Counted from the first letter of the stretch, positions 1 to 10,309 are shown. The stretch: DNA of 64,000 nt from Pseudoalteromonas rubra (GCF_000967655.1 NZ_JXYA01000016.1:186001-250000); one strand, 5' to 3'. A program made the numbers and translations. The notes: generated from the sequence alone by a model not told the origin.

Positions 1-662
1 AATTTCACGGTGATAACTCCTTTTAAAATAAGGTCGATAGACATGGTTCAATACAGTCCTTTCGTAAGTAGGCTCATCAGTCGTCGAGCAATCGTCAACA
101 TATGACGGTTAGATTAACTTCGCGCAGTCACTTTTATATTTAAGATTGCGGAACATCTGACTACACTTCGGTTACTTGCTCTGAACTGTGGTAGCAAGTT
201 CACTAGCGCTTTGCGACTACCAAAAGAACATCAAACTCAGTCATGATGGTGTAAGTTGATGAAAAAGGATGAGAAAACTTGGCCATTAAATACCTCTATA
301 CTTGTTGTTTTTATACTTTAACGGTGCGTGAACTATACACAAACAAAATGATAAGTACATATTTGGACTACTAGAAACGCATTCACGTAAAGTGGCAAAA
401 AGCTTTGGTAACAGCTGGTACGCTCGGTTAATTGAGTATGAGTTCCTCCGTTATTACCCATCAGCCAATAGTATCAACCTAGTCCTGCCGCGGTACGAAC
501 CAAAGGGTTGCAGCGCGGCATGTTCAACTATTTAAAACTGACCAAACGTTATTCACCCAGAATAGGGTCAACAAATGTAATCCACTGTAATTTAGTAAAT
601 GGCTAACCTTGACTATGGTTTAGCGCGACGAGCGGTAGAACCTAAATCAACGAGGAATTGAG
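1..662. other. Gene-free stretch upstream of the lipase
   Basis: No convincing coding region is seen here on either strand. At the left edge the minus strand reads AAAAGGAGTTATCACC followed by GTG AAA at positions 8-3, a good ribosome-binding site and start. A leftward gene may therefore begin here and lie outside the window; only two codons are visible. The rest (25-640) is AT-rich with no recognised RNA, repeat or clear terminator. The last bases hold the GAGG ribosome-binding site of the lipase gene. Confidence 0.5.
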
Positions 663-2474
663 ATGAGCGAACAAATCCCAAATGACCAAACCAAAGCTGA
701 TCCCACATGGCGCAAACGTAAATGGTCTGACGTTCAGGTTAGCGGTAAGTGGTTGGCAACCCAGACCAGTAATAAAACCACAGATTTCATTACTCAGGGT
801 AATACGCCTGGTAACGTCGGCATTTGCTTTTCCGGTGGCGGCTCCATAGCCATGATTGCAGCACTCGGTCAGATGCGCGCACTCAACGATATGGGGGTAC
901 TTGGTCAGGCACGGGCAGTTTCAACCGTATCTGGTGGCAGCTGGGCTGTTGTACCTTTTACTTATCTGCCCGATCACATCGACGATGCAACTTTTCTCGG
1001 CCCTTTTGTGGAAGATCCTTCCACGCTGACATTAAGTACTCTAGATTACGCACCATCGGGCTATCTCGGCACAACCGTCACTCTGGATGGCATTAAGTGG
1101 GATAACATGGCGTATTCGGCTGGAAAGTTATATGTTAACCCATACTTTCCAAACAACCGGATCTGGAATTATCAAATAGCAAAGAACATTCTGGAACCAT
1201 CAGGACTGTCTTCCACTCATTTCGACGGACTTATGACGCCAGTCATAGAAACCGCATGGTTTGCGTATAGTCAGGCAGATGCAGCATACATAAAAGCACA
1301 GAACCCGGGGTTACCTGACACAGTGCACACTTATCAGCAAAGTGAGGGGCGTATAAAACGACCCTTCCATTTGTGCAATACAGCCGCATTTATTACCCCG
1401 AATACAAACCCGCAAACCGGTGATATGTTGGCGCCCGTCCAGTGCACCGCTATCGCAACAGGCATCTTTGCTGACGACTTAGGTACTGTGGAAACGACGG
1501 CTACTGATTTACAACAGGTTGGTGGCGGTTTAGTGTCAAGTTATTGTTTTGACACTAAACTCACCTCCTCGGCTAAGTCCAACATCAATGCCAAACTGCC
1601 CCTGAATAATGACAATCAGGTCTCAGCGTTTTCGCTGGCTGATATTACCGCCAATAGCAGCGCGTTTTTTGCAACGGCCATTCAAGGAATGGATGGCATA
1701 GATCCTAAATATAATTACTGGTCAGCGGCAGATGTTGCTGAGGAAAAGCCGGGTGTGGCTGCGCGCTTTGCCGATGGCGGTGGCATTGAAGACAATGTTA
1801 TCGCCAACCTGCTTGCCTTTGACGACATTGATCAGGTGCTGTCGTTCTCAAACGCACTGCAAAGTGTTTACCGTGATCCGGATAACTCAGACAACAGCTG
1901 GAATATTGTGGTTGATATATGGCTGCCCACTTTATTTGGATATACCCCCTACCAGCACACAGGTAATAAAGCAGGTCTGCCTACTGGCTATCATCAATAT
2001 GCCAACCTCACTGAAGCCCAGTTACAGGGGCAAGGCATTCGTTACTTCAGACACAACCAGATATTTGACTCGGCACTTTTCCAGCCATTTTTACAACAAC
2101 TATGGGACAGCATGGACAACTACACCAGGCCTGCGGTTTACTTCAACGACGCCATAGAGGTGATGGAAAATACCTGGTTTAACATTAAACCTCGCACCAT
2201 TAAGTGGCTGTTGATCCACTATGGCCCGAATAAAACATTTGAAGCAACGCTAAAACCCGATGTAAGGGCCAAACTAGACTCATACACGGCGCACTTTTCA
2301 GGCGTTCGTAAAAAACACCCAAAACTCTATCCGCCCACACCTTTGGCCGATCAGTTTCCTAATATGGTTTTATTTGCAACTCATATGGAAGCGCCCTTAA
2401 TGAACCTGTTTGCTCACTTCACCAGCTATGCGACAATCAAAGAGCGTGACCGGATCCAGACAATGTTTAAATAG
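663..2474 (+). CDS. cPLA2/patatin-like phospholipase
   Basis: Predicted lipid acyl hydrolase using a Ser-Asp dyad. The glycine-rich oxyanion loop is SGGG at residues 57-60, the nucleophile elbow is TVSGGS with Ser90, and the partner Asp is in ADGGG at Asp371. This arrangement is known from the lysophospholipase/cytosolic PLA2 catalytic domain and, more distantly, patatins. The 603 residues exceed most bacterial patatins and fit the cPLA2-type domain better. There is no signal peptide or membrane segment, so it is cytoplasmic or exported by a route not visible here. The ATG follows CGAGGAATTGAG, a good ribosome-binding site. It stands alone, with a weak hairpin after the stop. Substrate (phospholipid or lysophospholipid) cannot be told from sequence. 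Confidence 0.75.
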   Translation: MSEQIPNDQTKADPTWRKRKWSDVQVSGKWLATQTSNKTTDFITQGNTPGNVGICFSGGGSIAMIAALGQMRALNDMGVLGQARAVSTVSGGSWAVVPFTYLPDHIDDATFLGPFVEDPSTLTLSTLDYAPSGYLGTTVTLDGIKWDNMAYSAGKLYVNPYFPNNRIWNYQIAKNILEPSGLSSTHFDGLMTPVIETAWFAYSQADAAYIKAQNPGLPDTVHTYQQSEGRIKRPFHLCNTAAFITPNTNPQTGDMLAPVQCTAIATGIFADDLGTVETTATDLQQVGGGLVSSYCFDTKLTSSAKSNINAKLPLNNDNQVSAFSLADITANSSAFFATAIQGMDGIDPKYNYWSAADVAEEKPGVAARFADGGGIEDNVIANLLAFDDIDQVLSFSNALQSVYRDPDNSDNSWNIVVDIWLPTLFGYTPYQHTGNKAGLPTGYHQYANLTEAQLQGQGIRYFRHNQIFDSALFQPFLQQLWDSMDNYTRPAVYFNDAIEVMENTWFNIKPRTIKWLLIHYGPNKTFEATLKPDVRAKLDSYTAHFSGVRKKHPKLYPPTPLADQFPNMVLFATHMEAPLMNLFAHFTSYATIKERDRIQTMFK

Positions 2475-2489
2475 CCCTGAGACTTTTTG

Positions 2490-2511
2490 GCGGCCGACAG
2501 GCCGCTTTGTT
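2490..2511 (+). terminator. Hairpin after the lipase gene
   Basis: Perfect stem GCGGCC-gaca-GGCCGC followed by TTTGTTT, 15 bases after the lipase stop codon. The T tract is interrupted, so termination may be leaky. Confidence 0.55.
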
Positions 2512-2546
2512 TCTATGTAACTTCTGGGTTTCGGGTATGCTTCTTA

Positions 2547-2885
2547 CTATCCTCTTAACCTTAAAATCAGCTTATACACGCCAAAATAAACCAACCAGAA
2601 TAGTAAAAAAGGTACAAATGCGAAGGCCAGTGTTCCGATCATAAGCCTTGATGGCTCAGTTGTGAAAAGACTTACCACGCTTAATGCCATCGCAATAATT
2701 GCAGGGGCTGGAAAAGAAAACGGAAACACCCAAATAAATGCAGGGCTAAAAAAGCAAGCTAACAGGCCACTTCGCAATGACATTTTGTTCTTTAAGCTAA
2801 TATTTTCAGATTTCTTATAACCAACTAAGACAATCAGGCCAGCAATAACCATATAGGCTAAAGATAAAAATATCAGCATCCACAT
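2547..2885 (-). CDS. Small integral membrane protein, unknown
   Basis: A 112-residue protein made almost entirely of hydrophobic segments. Segments lie near residues 2-22, 40-75 (probably two) and 83-108, with short charged loops between (KKSENISLKNK near 25-35) and a basic C-terminus (KLILRLRG). I recognise no family. The start ATG at 2885 has only a weak upstream Shine-Dalgarno. It faces the lipase gene convergently and lies just left of the IS remnant, so it may be the last chromosomal gene before the accessory island. It could be a real small inner-membrane protein or a chance open frame; hydrophobic continuity and length favour a real gene. Confidence 0.45.
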   Translation of the reverse strand: MWMLIFLSLAYMVIAGLIVLVGYKKSENISLKNKMSLRSGLLACFFSPAFIWVFPFSFPAPAIIAMALSVVSLFTTEPSRLMIGTLAFAFVPFLLFWLVYFGVYKLILRLRG

Positions 2886-2994
2886 AAAGGCTTATCCATG
2901 TTTGTCTCTGACCATTCGTATTGCAGGGTTCTCTCTTTGGCATTAGAGACTACAATTATTGTGTACTCTTCGAGAATTAGAACTGTCGACAATA

Positions 2995-3363
2995 ATATGC
3001 GCCATCCGCTTTTGCCGAGCTGACCTTCCTGCGCAATGGTCTGAGTAAGTCGCCAAGAACTTCTGAATCAGCTACGGAGATTGTAGATAACTCAGCCCCA
3101 CGATTTGGTGCGTATTTGCTTCAATGGCCAGATGTAACTTTCGCCATGTCCGGCGTTTGTTTGCGCCGTGTTTTCTTGCGTGCCACTCGCCGTTTCAGTA
3201 TACCTTCAAACCAGTACTATCAACCACGATATCAAAGCCTCCGGAAGTAATGGTATTTGGTCTTTAATGAACAGCCAGCTCTGCACTTCGCTTGCACAAA
3301 CAACTTGCTTTTGAGATCTGATCACACAATGCTAGATTAGTTCAATGATTTAGGAAACAACGC
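2995..3363 (-). mobile_element. Decayed IS5-family (IS903-like) transposase fragment, left copy
   Basis: Read on the minus strand this contains broken pieces of a DDE transposase. An N-terminal piece, VVDSTGLKVY (about 3190-3240), carries the first catalytic Asp. A middle piece, SVADSEVLGDLLRPL and KADGAY (2995-3120), carries the second. Frameshifts separate them, and the C-terminal third with the catalytic Glu is missing, because similarity stops abruptly at 2995. Bases 2995-3170 are nearly identical to 10659-10835, and 3315-3363 match 10897-10945. The element cannot move by itself. The two copies point the same way and bracket the island. Confidence 0.85.
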
Positions 3364-3434
3364 AACGAGCAACTCTGAATACGGCACTTAAATGTTATCT
3401 CAAACAATTATAAGAACTAAATGAGTTATAACTG

Positions 3435-3921
3435 TTAACCCGTGATTTTTTGAGCTAAGTTAACAAACTCCTTGGTCTTCGCAGTTAATTCATCAAATAA
3501 ATCACCACTACGATCTTCAAACTCATCTTTAATAGTATTAATCTTATCAATAAACTGAGCTTCCGTATCATCATCAAGTTTCAGCGCAACTTTTAATTTT
3601 TGCCATTCTTTATCGTGAGAGACAACTTCTGATAAAGAGCGATATATAAAACTGCTTTATTCTACGAGATATACTTTCAGTTTTATTTGCCAAAGTAAGC
3701 CATTCATCTGATTCTTCATAACCTCGATAGGGATTTGGGTTAAATACGTTATCTAGAGAAGAGATTAATTCTTGTGTCATTTTCAATGGTTCTCTATATT
3801 TGAAAACTTCGTTTTTATGTTTCCATAACTCTAAAATCACATCGCAACATTCCTTTTTTTCTTCATTAGTTGCAGTTTGTTCTTCACATTTCAAAAGAAG
3901 CTCAGCAAGATAGTTAATCAT
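3435..3921 (-). pseudogene. Small gene downstream of the STAND nuclease (possible avs3b), frameshifted
   Basis: The minus-strand frame starts at ATG 3921 (MINYLAELLLKCEEQ) and runs 103 codons to a stop at 3610. At the AAAA run 3648-3651 (TTTT on the coding strand), removing one base joins it to a second open frame reading FIYRSLSEVVSHDKEWQKL and ending at TAA 3437-3435. The repaired protein would be about 161 residues, charged and probably helical, with no membrane segment. It starts 43 bases after the STAND gene ends, on the same strand, so the two are probably co-transcribed. AVAST type 3 systems are two-gene loci with a small partner (Avs3b). That identity is inferred from position, not from a recognised domain. 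The extra base is a mutation or a sequencing error. Confidence 0.55.
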
Positions 3922-3964
3922 CCACTTTGATAAAGTATCGTTAGTTTATTCTAACTCATACTCT

Positions 3965-6900
3965 TTAATTAATTTTTGACCCAATAAGAGTACAGCGTCT
4001 AAGTTCATACAAATATCCATCAGCTTTAAGCACAAAAATTTTCACGTAGTCATCATATTGATAGTCAGGATAGCCATCGTTTCTACCATTATCCCTATCA
4101 ATGACAACTTCTATAACAATATCTTTTCCTATAATTTTCAAACAACTACATAGCTCATCTATATTTGCTATTAACCGCTCACCTTTTCCTTTGCCCCTAT
4201 CTCGCTTATCCCTATGCCACTTTCCCCAAATTTCAGCGATAAAAGCAGGTTCAGTTTCTCCATTTCTAGACCAAACTCCGTCTTCAACTTCTACAAGTTG
4301 ACATTGGTTAACAACATCTGAACTTATAGAAACAGGTGGATAATCAATATCTCCCGCCATTGGATCAAACTGTTCGATCCCATATTCCCTTTCCCTTCTG
4401 TTTATATACCCACTCATATTAAAGTCAGGAACATGATTCTCTTGGTCGTGGCTATCTTGTCCAAGCAGTGGAATTGAGTAGATGTGATGATTGGGCTCTA
4501 GCTGCAAACTTCTTATAAGTGCGAGCGAGCTTTTAGGAGTAACTAAAGCACTTGTTATATGGACTCTTTCGGATTTTCCGTACTCACCACTAAACACAAT
4601 CTCACTATATAGCTGAATAAAATCACTTTCTGGTAAAAGAATATCCATGAAATCTTGATTACTGACAGCCCATTTCCAATCTTCATCATTATATTCTTTC
4701 CCCATCCAAGGACGCTTTGGCAATGGGCAACCATTTCTACGATCTGCTTGCCATTTAGAAGTATCTACACTAACGATATGGCGGTTTAACCAAGATTCAA
4801 AGCGTTCACCATCATAATCGTCTTCTAGTACAGGATGCTCAGCTAGCAACTGCCCTGCAACTATCGCCATTGCATGCAAACCATAGTAGAAACTAAGACG
4901 ATCTGTTTCTGGGTAGCTGCCGTGAGTAGAATGAGACTCACCACTATAAAGTTGTTGTTTAGCCCTAAGATCATCTTTCCAAACCCATGAACTACTACCT
5001 CCCCATCCAACAATTAAGTCCGAAGCCATTTTTTCTATTTCGGTAGTAGGAAAACCAAATACATCACTTAAATTGGGGAACCAATATCTATCCATATCAT
5101 TTGTAAAATGGAAATTTGATTCCTCCTTCCCAATAGAGGTTCTCCTATACGCCCTTGTTTTAGGTTCTTGTGCCTTAGGAAATACTGAGGTATTTATTTG
5201 GCTTAAAAGGTCTACTTGTTGTGGCGTATATAAGTCATTATCAAAATCATATAGTACCAATGCTGCAACCTTAGCGTATTCTCTAATAAAAACATGCGGT
5301 TCACCTTCTGTCGCAAACTTGAAAATCGTATCAGAATACTGAGAAAAAAATAGCGGATAGTTATGAACCTCTCTGGCAACAACCATCAAAAAATGCATTT
5401 CCGCATGCATTTTATAAAATGGCAAGCGATTATCGCGGTATGCTGTATGACTCCCACCTTTTAATAAGTCAAACAAAGCTATAATTACTTTTTCTTGCTG
5501 TAAATAACAAAGACGCTTAATCATATGAGCCGAGCGCCACCTAAATTCACTCTCAGGTGAGGCTAAGCCACACCATATAAAGCCTGCAATTGAGCTTTCC
5601 ATATTGCTAGGAGGAGTTAGCTCATTCCTCCAATTGCCATCCGCAACATCACCACCACAGTACCTTTCAAACCTTTGTAAAACGAACCGCAGAACATCTT
5701 CTTTATTATCAATTTTAAAATATTGGTATAGCTGTCTGAGTAAGTATTGCAAACTATTACTCGGTAGGGCATCAATATGGCTGGTTATCGTGCCTAGGAT
5801 TTTAGTGAATATTTCAGCTTCGCTTTGTTGTGTAAGAGCAGCTAGATTTTCGATGTTTCTATTGGCCATATACCATGAACCAACAATATCAACACCTCTT
5901 TGCTGGATAAAACCGTCAATCACTCTTGGTATGAGTTTTTTTACTGCTGGCGATGCTTTCCACATGTGACAACAAACGTCTATTTCTTTTAATAATTCAT
6001 CGTGATCAACATCATTACACTCACTAAGAGATTGAAAATATCTAGCTCTCTGGCTAACAGTTAACTTTGCTCTTAACGTACTAAATACGTCAGCCCAATT
6101 CCAACTTCGAGGTTTATCTTCATGTTCTAGTCTATTTATTAGACTTAAAAGACTCCGTTCATCATCAAACGAAAACGATTCCAGGAAATTATTAAAATAA
6201 GCAGGAAACTCAACGCTCTTAGGCTTTCGATATTCCCTTTGCGAATTATGAGAAGTATATTGCTCTTTTTTCTTACCTTCCCTTCGAGCTGCTATTTCTT
6301 CAAAATTGAACGAAGGTAGCTGAAATTCTTTTACAACACTCTCAATACCTTTGCTGACCTCTGTAGAGAACTCTTTTCTATCGCTTTTAACGTCACTAAT
6401 TAATAAATTATATATGCGTTCACGCTCTTCAAAAGAAGAAGCGCCATGAAGTAATAAGCTGAAATATTTGGCATAATCCCAATGCTCTCCATAAACTTCT
6501 AACGCACAAATCATACTAGGCGAAGCAGCCTTTATTTCGGCTAAATATCTAGTAGCTACTTCAATATTTTCTTCTATCCAACCAACCTTACGCTCTCGCC
6601 ATCGACTAATAATTGCCAAGCTTGACTCAGGGGATAAATAGGTAATTGATTTAACAATGCTTCCCCATGGAAATTTATGATCGTTCATTGAATGAATCAA
6701 TTCAGCAACTCTTGCAAGCCTATAAGCATCCTCTGGCCTAGACACAGTATCAGCCCCTACTTCATTAGCTAATAGACAACAAGCATCGAGCATTTCTCGT
6801 GAGTTATGATCTAGTTGCTCTAATGCTTCAAACGCTATATCTAAATACGCATTTGCATCTTCATGGCTAACAACCAATGCAACTTTTGAAATATTTGCAT

Positions 6901-9900
6901 AAGTTTGCGCTTTATCACTAGCTGATTCTAAAAAGTCGCTCAAACGTTCTGATGCTGAAGCCAGTAATTCCATTATATAAACGGAAACTTCTTCACTACT
7001 TGAGAATTGGCATAGATATTTAGCTAACTCGACCCTAATTGAAGCTGGCTGAAAGAGCTCTATCGACTCTATTTGTTCTAGAAGCTTAGTTAGTTCGCCG
7101 CAATCAACCTCTTTACTATTACACATCGCACTAAATACAGCTTTCGTCAAAAATGCCACAACACTATTAGCATCTAAGTCATAGCTGTGTTTCAGCATGT
7201 AACAGTTGCTACGAATTGTACTCAGTAATGACTCAAACAAGCCGAAAGCTTGAGCCTTATCAATTGTTCCAAATAATAATTTGGCTCTAATTTCATATAC
7301 TCGCCCAAAGTATTCGATTTGCCTGCTTACTTTTTCATACGCTTTGTCATAATTATCAGAGTTCCTCATTTTTTCTTTAGGTAGCAGAATAGCTTCTGGA
7401 GATAAATCTACGCCTTTAAACGATGATGCTAAACTGAAGAAGCGCATTCCCCACTCTTTAACGTCAAAGGTCTCACCATAACTTGCAAAGTAACCATCCT
7501 GTAAAGGCCAAGCATATTTCTCTAAAAGAATCGATAGCGTTGGGCTCCCACTCTCATGGCACATATTTTCAGCTAAAATAACAGCTGCACTTCTATGCCA
7601 AGACTCTATCTCCCCATCAAAATGTGACAACTGCTTTGACAATTGAGACAAAATAGCTTTTGGTAAACTAACTTGGTGTTCATCAGCAGCAACAATTAGC
7701 CCAATAAGAATATGCATTTCATCTATTGCGGCCTCAGCAACTTTAAAAAAAGCTGAGTCAGGAAAAGGAGAATGCATCAATAGATTTATTCCTAACTTGT
7801 AGGAACATTGAGTTTGAAATAGTTTAGGTTTCCACCTGGCAATATAATCTACAACACTTTCTGGTGTTCGGATAAATAAAATCGCGAAACAAATTGCGGC
7901 AATATCTTGAGAGTCAAATTCTTCTCGATGAAATTCTTCTTTCGGTTTATTAAAGTAGTCTTGAAGCCAAGCTTCTGCCATTTCTAAAGATTGAAGGCAC
8001 TCCGAATGTAAAACCTCATGAGGAGACATAATGGCCGCTTTTCGGCCTTGTTCAATACCATACCAATCGTCTTTGTGTTTTCTAAACAGTACATCCGCCA
8101 CTTTACTACTTGAAGCCAACACCGACAGCAGCGCGTAATTTTTTTGAATAAATTGTGATTGGCGATCTGTTGTTTCCACTTCCTCGCTATATCTAAACAA
8201 CAACTTACAAGCTAAATCATATTTTTTTGTTACTAGGCAAGCCTTAAGCGAGTATTCTATCCGGCGTTTAAAAGTTTCCCTTTTAATTATTGGATCATCA
8301 AAGTCTAAATTATCTCCCAAAGAAAGTTGGACTAGCTCGTCAAAATGCCCAACTTGGAATAATAGCCTTGGAAATGTAGTCGCAACATACGGGTCATTGA
8401 ACGATTTATCTGTAAGTGCTGATACAAACTGTTCAAAGTTTTTATGTTCCGCATTAAAGTTATTCCTAAACCAAGTTTCCACTGGTTCGTCTCTAAACTG
8501 CACTCCATCATCTGAAATTCTTAGCGGATACTTCAGATCATTAATGAAACTCTTAACCCTCTGTTCATCTACACCAGCAACATTACTCAAAATATGTATA
8601 GGTACTAGCGGAGGTAATTCAGCAAGAGCGATACAAAGTAAGTTTATTTGTTCAGGAGTGTCACTAAACTTTTTAATTTCGTTCAGTGCTAACTGAACTT
8701 CATCCCCGATAAGTTCATCTGAGCTTTTTATGTCTCCCCTAATAATTTTTAAGAGTTCTTTTTTATTTTTAACACGCTCTAGATAATAGGCTTGGACTCT
8801 TGGTACACCTCTTGTATATGAATGGAACTCCTGTATCGAGTAATCGTCTACTTTATTTAAACGGCTTAATACATGACGCTTTGTTTCATCTAGAGTGAAA
8901 GGGTTAAGTTGTATCGAATGACTTTTTTGAGGTAAGGGCAGACATTTTAGGCGCTCAGTTCTTGCAACAGCTAGGATGTGAACGTCTTTTACTCCTATTT
9001 CATTCAGTACTGCGTTTACAAAAGACGTGTCATGAGCAAGCTCAGCTCCCATTACTATATTGTCTATCGCATCAAAGACAAGAACAAGCTTTGAGTTTTG
9101 TGAGCTAGCTTTTAATGACGTTATTGATTGCTCTAACCTTAGAGTGAATTTTTTAAATACTCTGTGATCTTCACTACCTGATATAGGAATAATAGGGTCA
9201 CATAAGCCTGCATAAGCCAGTTCATTTGCGATTTGAATTAGCCCAAAATCAAATCTATGCCTAGGAGATGTCTCTTGCCTGTAGCTCCCTCCACCAAAAC
9301 CATCGAAAACTACACAATGAAATTCAACAGGTAGAGCCTTAGCTAACTGCGAGACAATTACGGACTTTCCAATGCCTCCCTCAGCATGCAAAACCGTCAA
9401 CCGATTGTTATGAATTGAGGTTACTAAATCTTTTTCTTGTGTCCTAGAAAAAAATGCTCCATTTTCTTCTATTTCTGAAGGAGCTGGCAACAAGCTACTT
9501 TTATCATCAACACCAAATTTAAGTAAAAGTTCAGGTAATCTGATTACGGGATCATCTCTGGTATCAGATAGAGTTTTCGAGTGAATTAAATCTTTTAGTC
9601 TAATTTCAACATCAGGATCATGAGAACTTGTCATGCCAATTAAGGACGCGCTCAACTGGTTAGATTGCTCATGTCTATTATCATTATGCCCATGTAAATC
9701 TAAAAGCTTAATAAACGATGGAAAGCGATTTTTAGTTCGACTAGCAGCCCTCAAAGTGTTTCTAGCATTAATTGCATGCTTTGCTGTTGCATCAGAGTGA
9801 TACAATCCCTCGACAATATTTGTTGAAATTGGTCTATTGGTAACAAACTGAAAGCGTACTTTTTTATGGATAAGCTCTTTGCCATACTCATCTATCAACT

Positions 9901-10231
9901 CTAAGTATCTGGCACCAAAGTACTCTATTACTTCAGATATTTCTTGCGCAGACCAAGCTTTTTTTGGAGTAGTTGTAGAATATTTTAACTGACAGTATTC
10001 AACCTTCTCGGCTTCGTCAATGGCTTCACTTCCATAATAAAGAGCTGTATCTATTCCTAAAAGCCCACCATGTATTACACTATTGCCAGTCTCTTTATTA
10101 GAAATACCTTCTACAGCTACTGCGACTAGTTTGGAAGCAGGATCTAGTAGCTTTAGTGCCCTCCTTGCAGTCCAAACAATGTGAAAATCATCACCATCAT
10201 TTCGATATCTAACTTTATCCTCGTGGTTCAA
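3965..10231 (-). CDS. Avs-type STAND NTPase with N-terminal Cap4-like nuclease (probable Avs3a)
   Basis: A 2088-residue protein with three parts. Residues 1-230 look like a Cap4/DUF4297 PD-(D/E)xK nuclease: Glu41, Asp61 and the signature VEYCQLKYS with Gln81-x-Lys83. Residues 255-480 form a STAND/NACHT-type NTPase: Walker A AEGGIGKS at 283-290, Walker B LVLVFDAIDN at 382-391, and a sensor-like LAVARTER near 420. The remaining ~1500 residues are helical and repeat-like, as in Avs sensor arms. Known Avs proteins of this architecture recognise phage terminase or portal, oligomerise and degrade DNA. Length and a Cap4-type N-terminus best match Avs3, but Avs2-like or unclassified remains possible. 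The gene is AT-rich relative to its neighbours and sits between decayed IS copies, which suggests horizontal transfer. All visible catalytic residues are intact. Confidence 0.8.
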   Translation of the reverse strand: MNHEDKVRYRNDGDDFHIVWTARRALKLLDPASKLVAVAVEGISNKETGNSVIHGGLLGIDTALYYGSEAIDEAEKVEYCQLKYSTTTPKKAWSAQEISEVIEYFGARYLELIDEYGKELIHKKVRFQFVTNRPISTNIVEGLYHSDATAKHAINARNTLRAASRTKNRFPSFIKLLDLHGHNDNRHEQSNQLSASLIGMTSSHDPDVEIRLKDLIHSKTLSDTRDDPVIRLPELLLKFGVDDKSSLLPAPSEIEENGAFFSRTQEKDLVTSIHNNRLTVLHAEGGIGKSVIVSQLAKALPVEFHCVVFDGFGGGSYRQETSPRHRFDFGLIQIANELAYAGLCDPIIPISGSEDHRVFKKFTLRLEQSITSLKASSQNSKLVLVFDAIDNIVMGAELAHDTSFVNAVLNEIGVKDVHILAVARTERLKCLPLPQKSHSIQLNPFTLDETKRHVLSRLNKVDDYSIQEFHSYTRGVPRVQAYYLERVKNKKELLKIIRGDIKSSDELIGDEVQLALNEIKKFSDTPEQINLLCIALAELPPLVPIHILSNVAGVDEQRVKSFINDLKYPLRISDDGVQFRDEPVETWFRNNFNAEHKNFEQFVSALTDKSFNDPYVATTFPRLLFQVGHFDELVQLSLGDNLDFDDPIIKRETFKRRIEYSLKACLVTKKYDLACKLLFRYSEEVETTDRQSQFIQKNYALLSVLASSSKVADVLFRKHKDDWYGIEQGRKAAIMSPHEVLHSECLQSLEMAEAWLQDYFNKPKEEFHREEFDSQDIAAICFAILFIRTPESVVDYIARWKPKLFQTQCSYKLGINLLMHSPFPDSAFFKVAEAAIDEMHILIGLIVAADEHQVSLPKAILSQLSKQLSHFDGEIESWHRSAAVILAENMCHESGSPTLSILLEKYAWPLQDGYFASYGETFDVKEWGMRFFSLASSFKGVDLSPEAILLPKEKMRNSDNYDKAYEKVSRQIEYFGRVYEIRAKLLFGTIDKAQAFGLFESLLSTIRSNCYMLKHSYDLDANSVVAFLTKAVFSAMCNSKEVDCGELTKLLEQIESIELFQPASIRVELAKYLCQFSSSEEVSVYIMELLASASERLSDFLESASDKAQTYANISKVALVVSHEDANAYLDIAFEALEQLDHNSREMLDACCLLANEVGADTVSRPEDAYRLARVAELIHSMNDHKFPWGSIVKSITYLSPESSLAIISRWRERKVGWIEENIEVATRYLAEIKAASPSMICALEVYGEHWDYAKYFSLLLHGASSFEERERIYNLLISDVKSDRKEFSTEVSKGIESVVKEFQLPSFNFEEIAARREGKKKEQYTSHNSQREYRKPKSVEFPAYFNNFLESFSFDDERSLLSLINRLEHEDKPRSWNWADVFSTLRAKLTVSQRARYFQSLSECNDVDHDELLKEIDVCCHMWKASPAVKKLIPRVIDGFIQQRGVDIVGSWYMANRNIENLAALTQQSEAEIFTKILGTITSHIDALPSNSLQYLLRQLYQYFKIDNKEDVLRFVLQRFERYCGGDVADGNWRNELTPPSNMESSIAGFIWCGLASPESEFRWRSAHMIKRLCYLQQEKVIIALFDLLKGGSHTAYRDNRLPFYKMHAEMHFLMVVAREVHNYPLFFSQYSDTIFKFATEGEPHVFIREYAKVAALVLYDFDNDLYTPQQVDLLSQINTSVFPKAQEPKTRAYRRTSIGKEESNFHFTNDMDRYWFPNLSDVFGFPTTEIEKMASDLIVGWGGSSSWVWKDDLRAKQQLYSGESHSTHGSYPETDRLSFYYGLHAMAIVAGQLLAEHPVLEDDYDGERFESWLNRHIVSVDTSKWQADRRNGCPLPKRPWMGKEYNDEDWKWAVSNQDFMDILLPESDFIQLYSEIVFSGEYGKSERVHITSALVTPKSSLALIRSLQLEPNHHIYSIPLLGQDSHDQENHVPDFNMSGYINRREREYGIEQFDPMAGDIDYPPVSISSDVVNQCQLVEVEDGVWSRNGETEPAFIAEIWGKWHRDKRDRGKGKGERLIANIDELCSCLKIIGKDIVIEVVIDRDNGRNDGYPDYQYDDYVKIFVLKADGYLYELRRCTLIGSKIN

Positions 10232-10309
10232 AAGCTTTCCCTTATTATTCTTCCGTATAATCGTTAGATGTTATACATTGAGTTGGCCTTGTTAATCAAA
10301 TCCAGATAG

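Noticed and set aside
3610-3660. Programmed frameshift in the small avs partner gene
   Set aside because: The TTTT run at the join is a weak slippery site, no stimulating structure was seen, and one extra base explains the break more simply.
4101-8696. Several plus-strand open frames inside the Avs-like gene
   Set aside because: They lie antisense to an intact 2088-codon frame, have no ribosome-binding sites and no recognisable domains.
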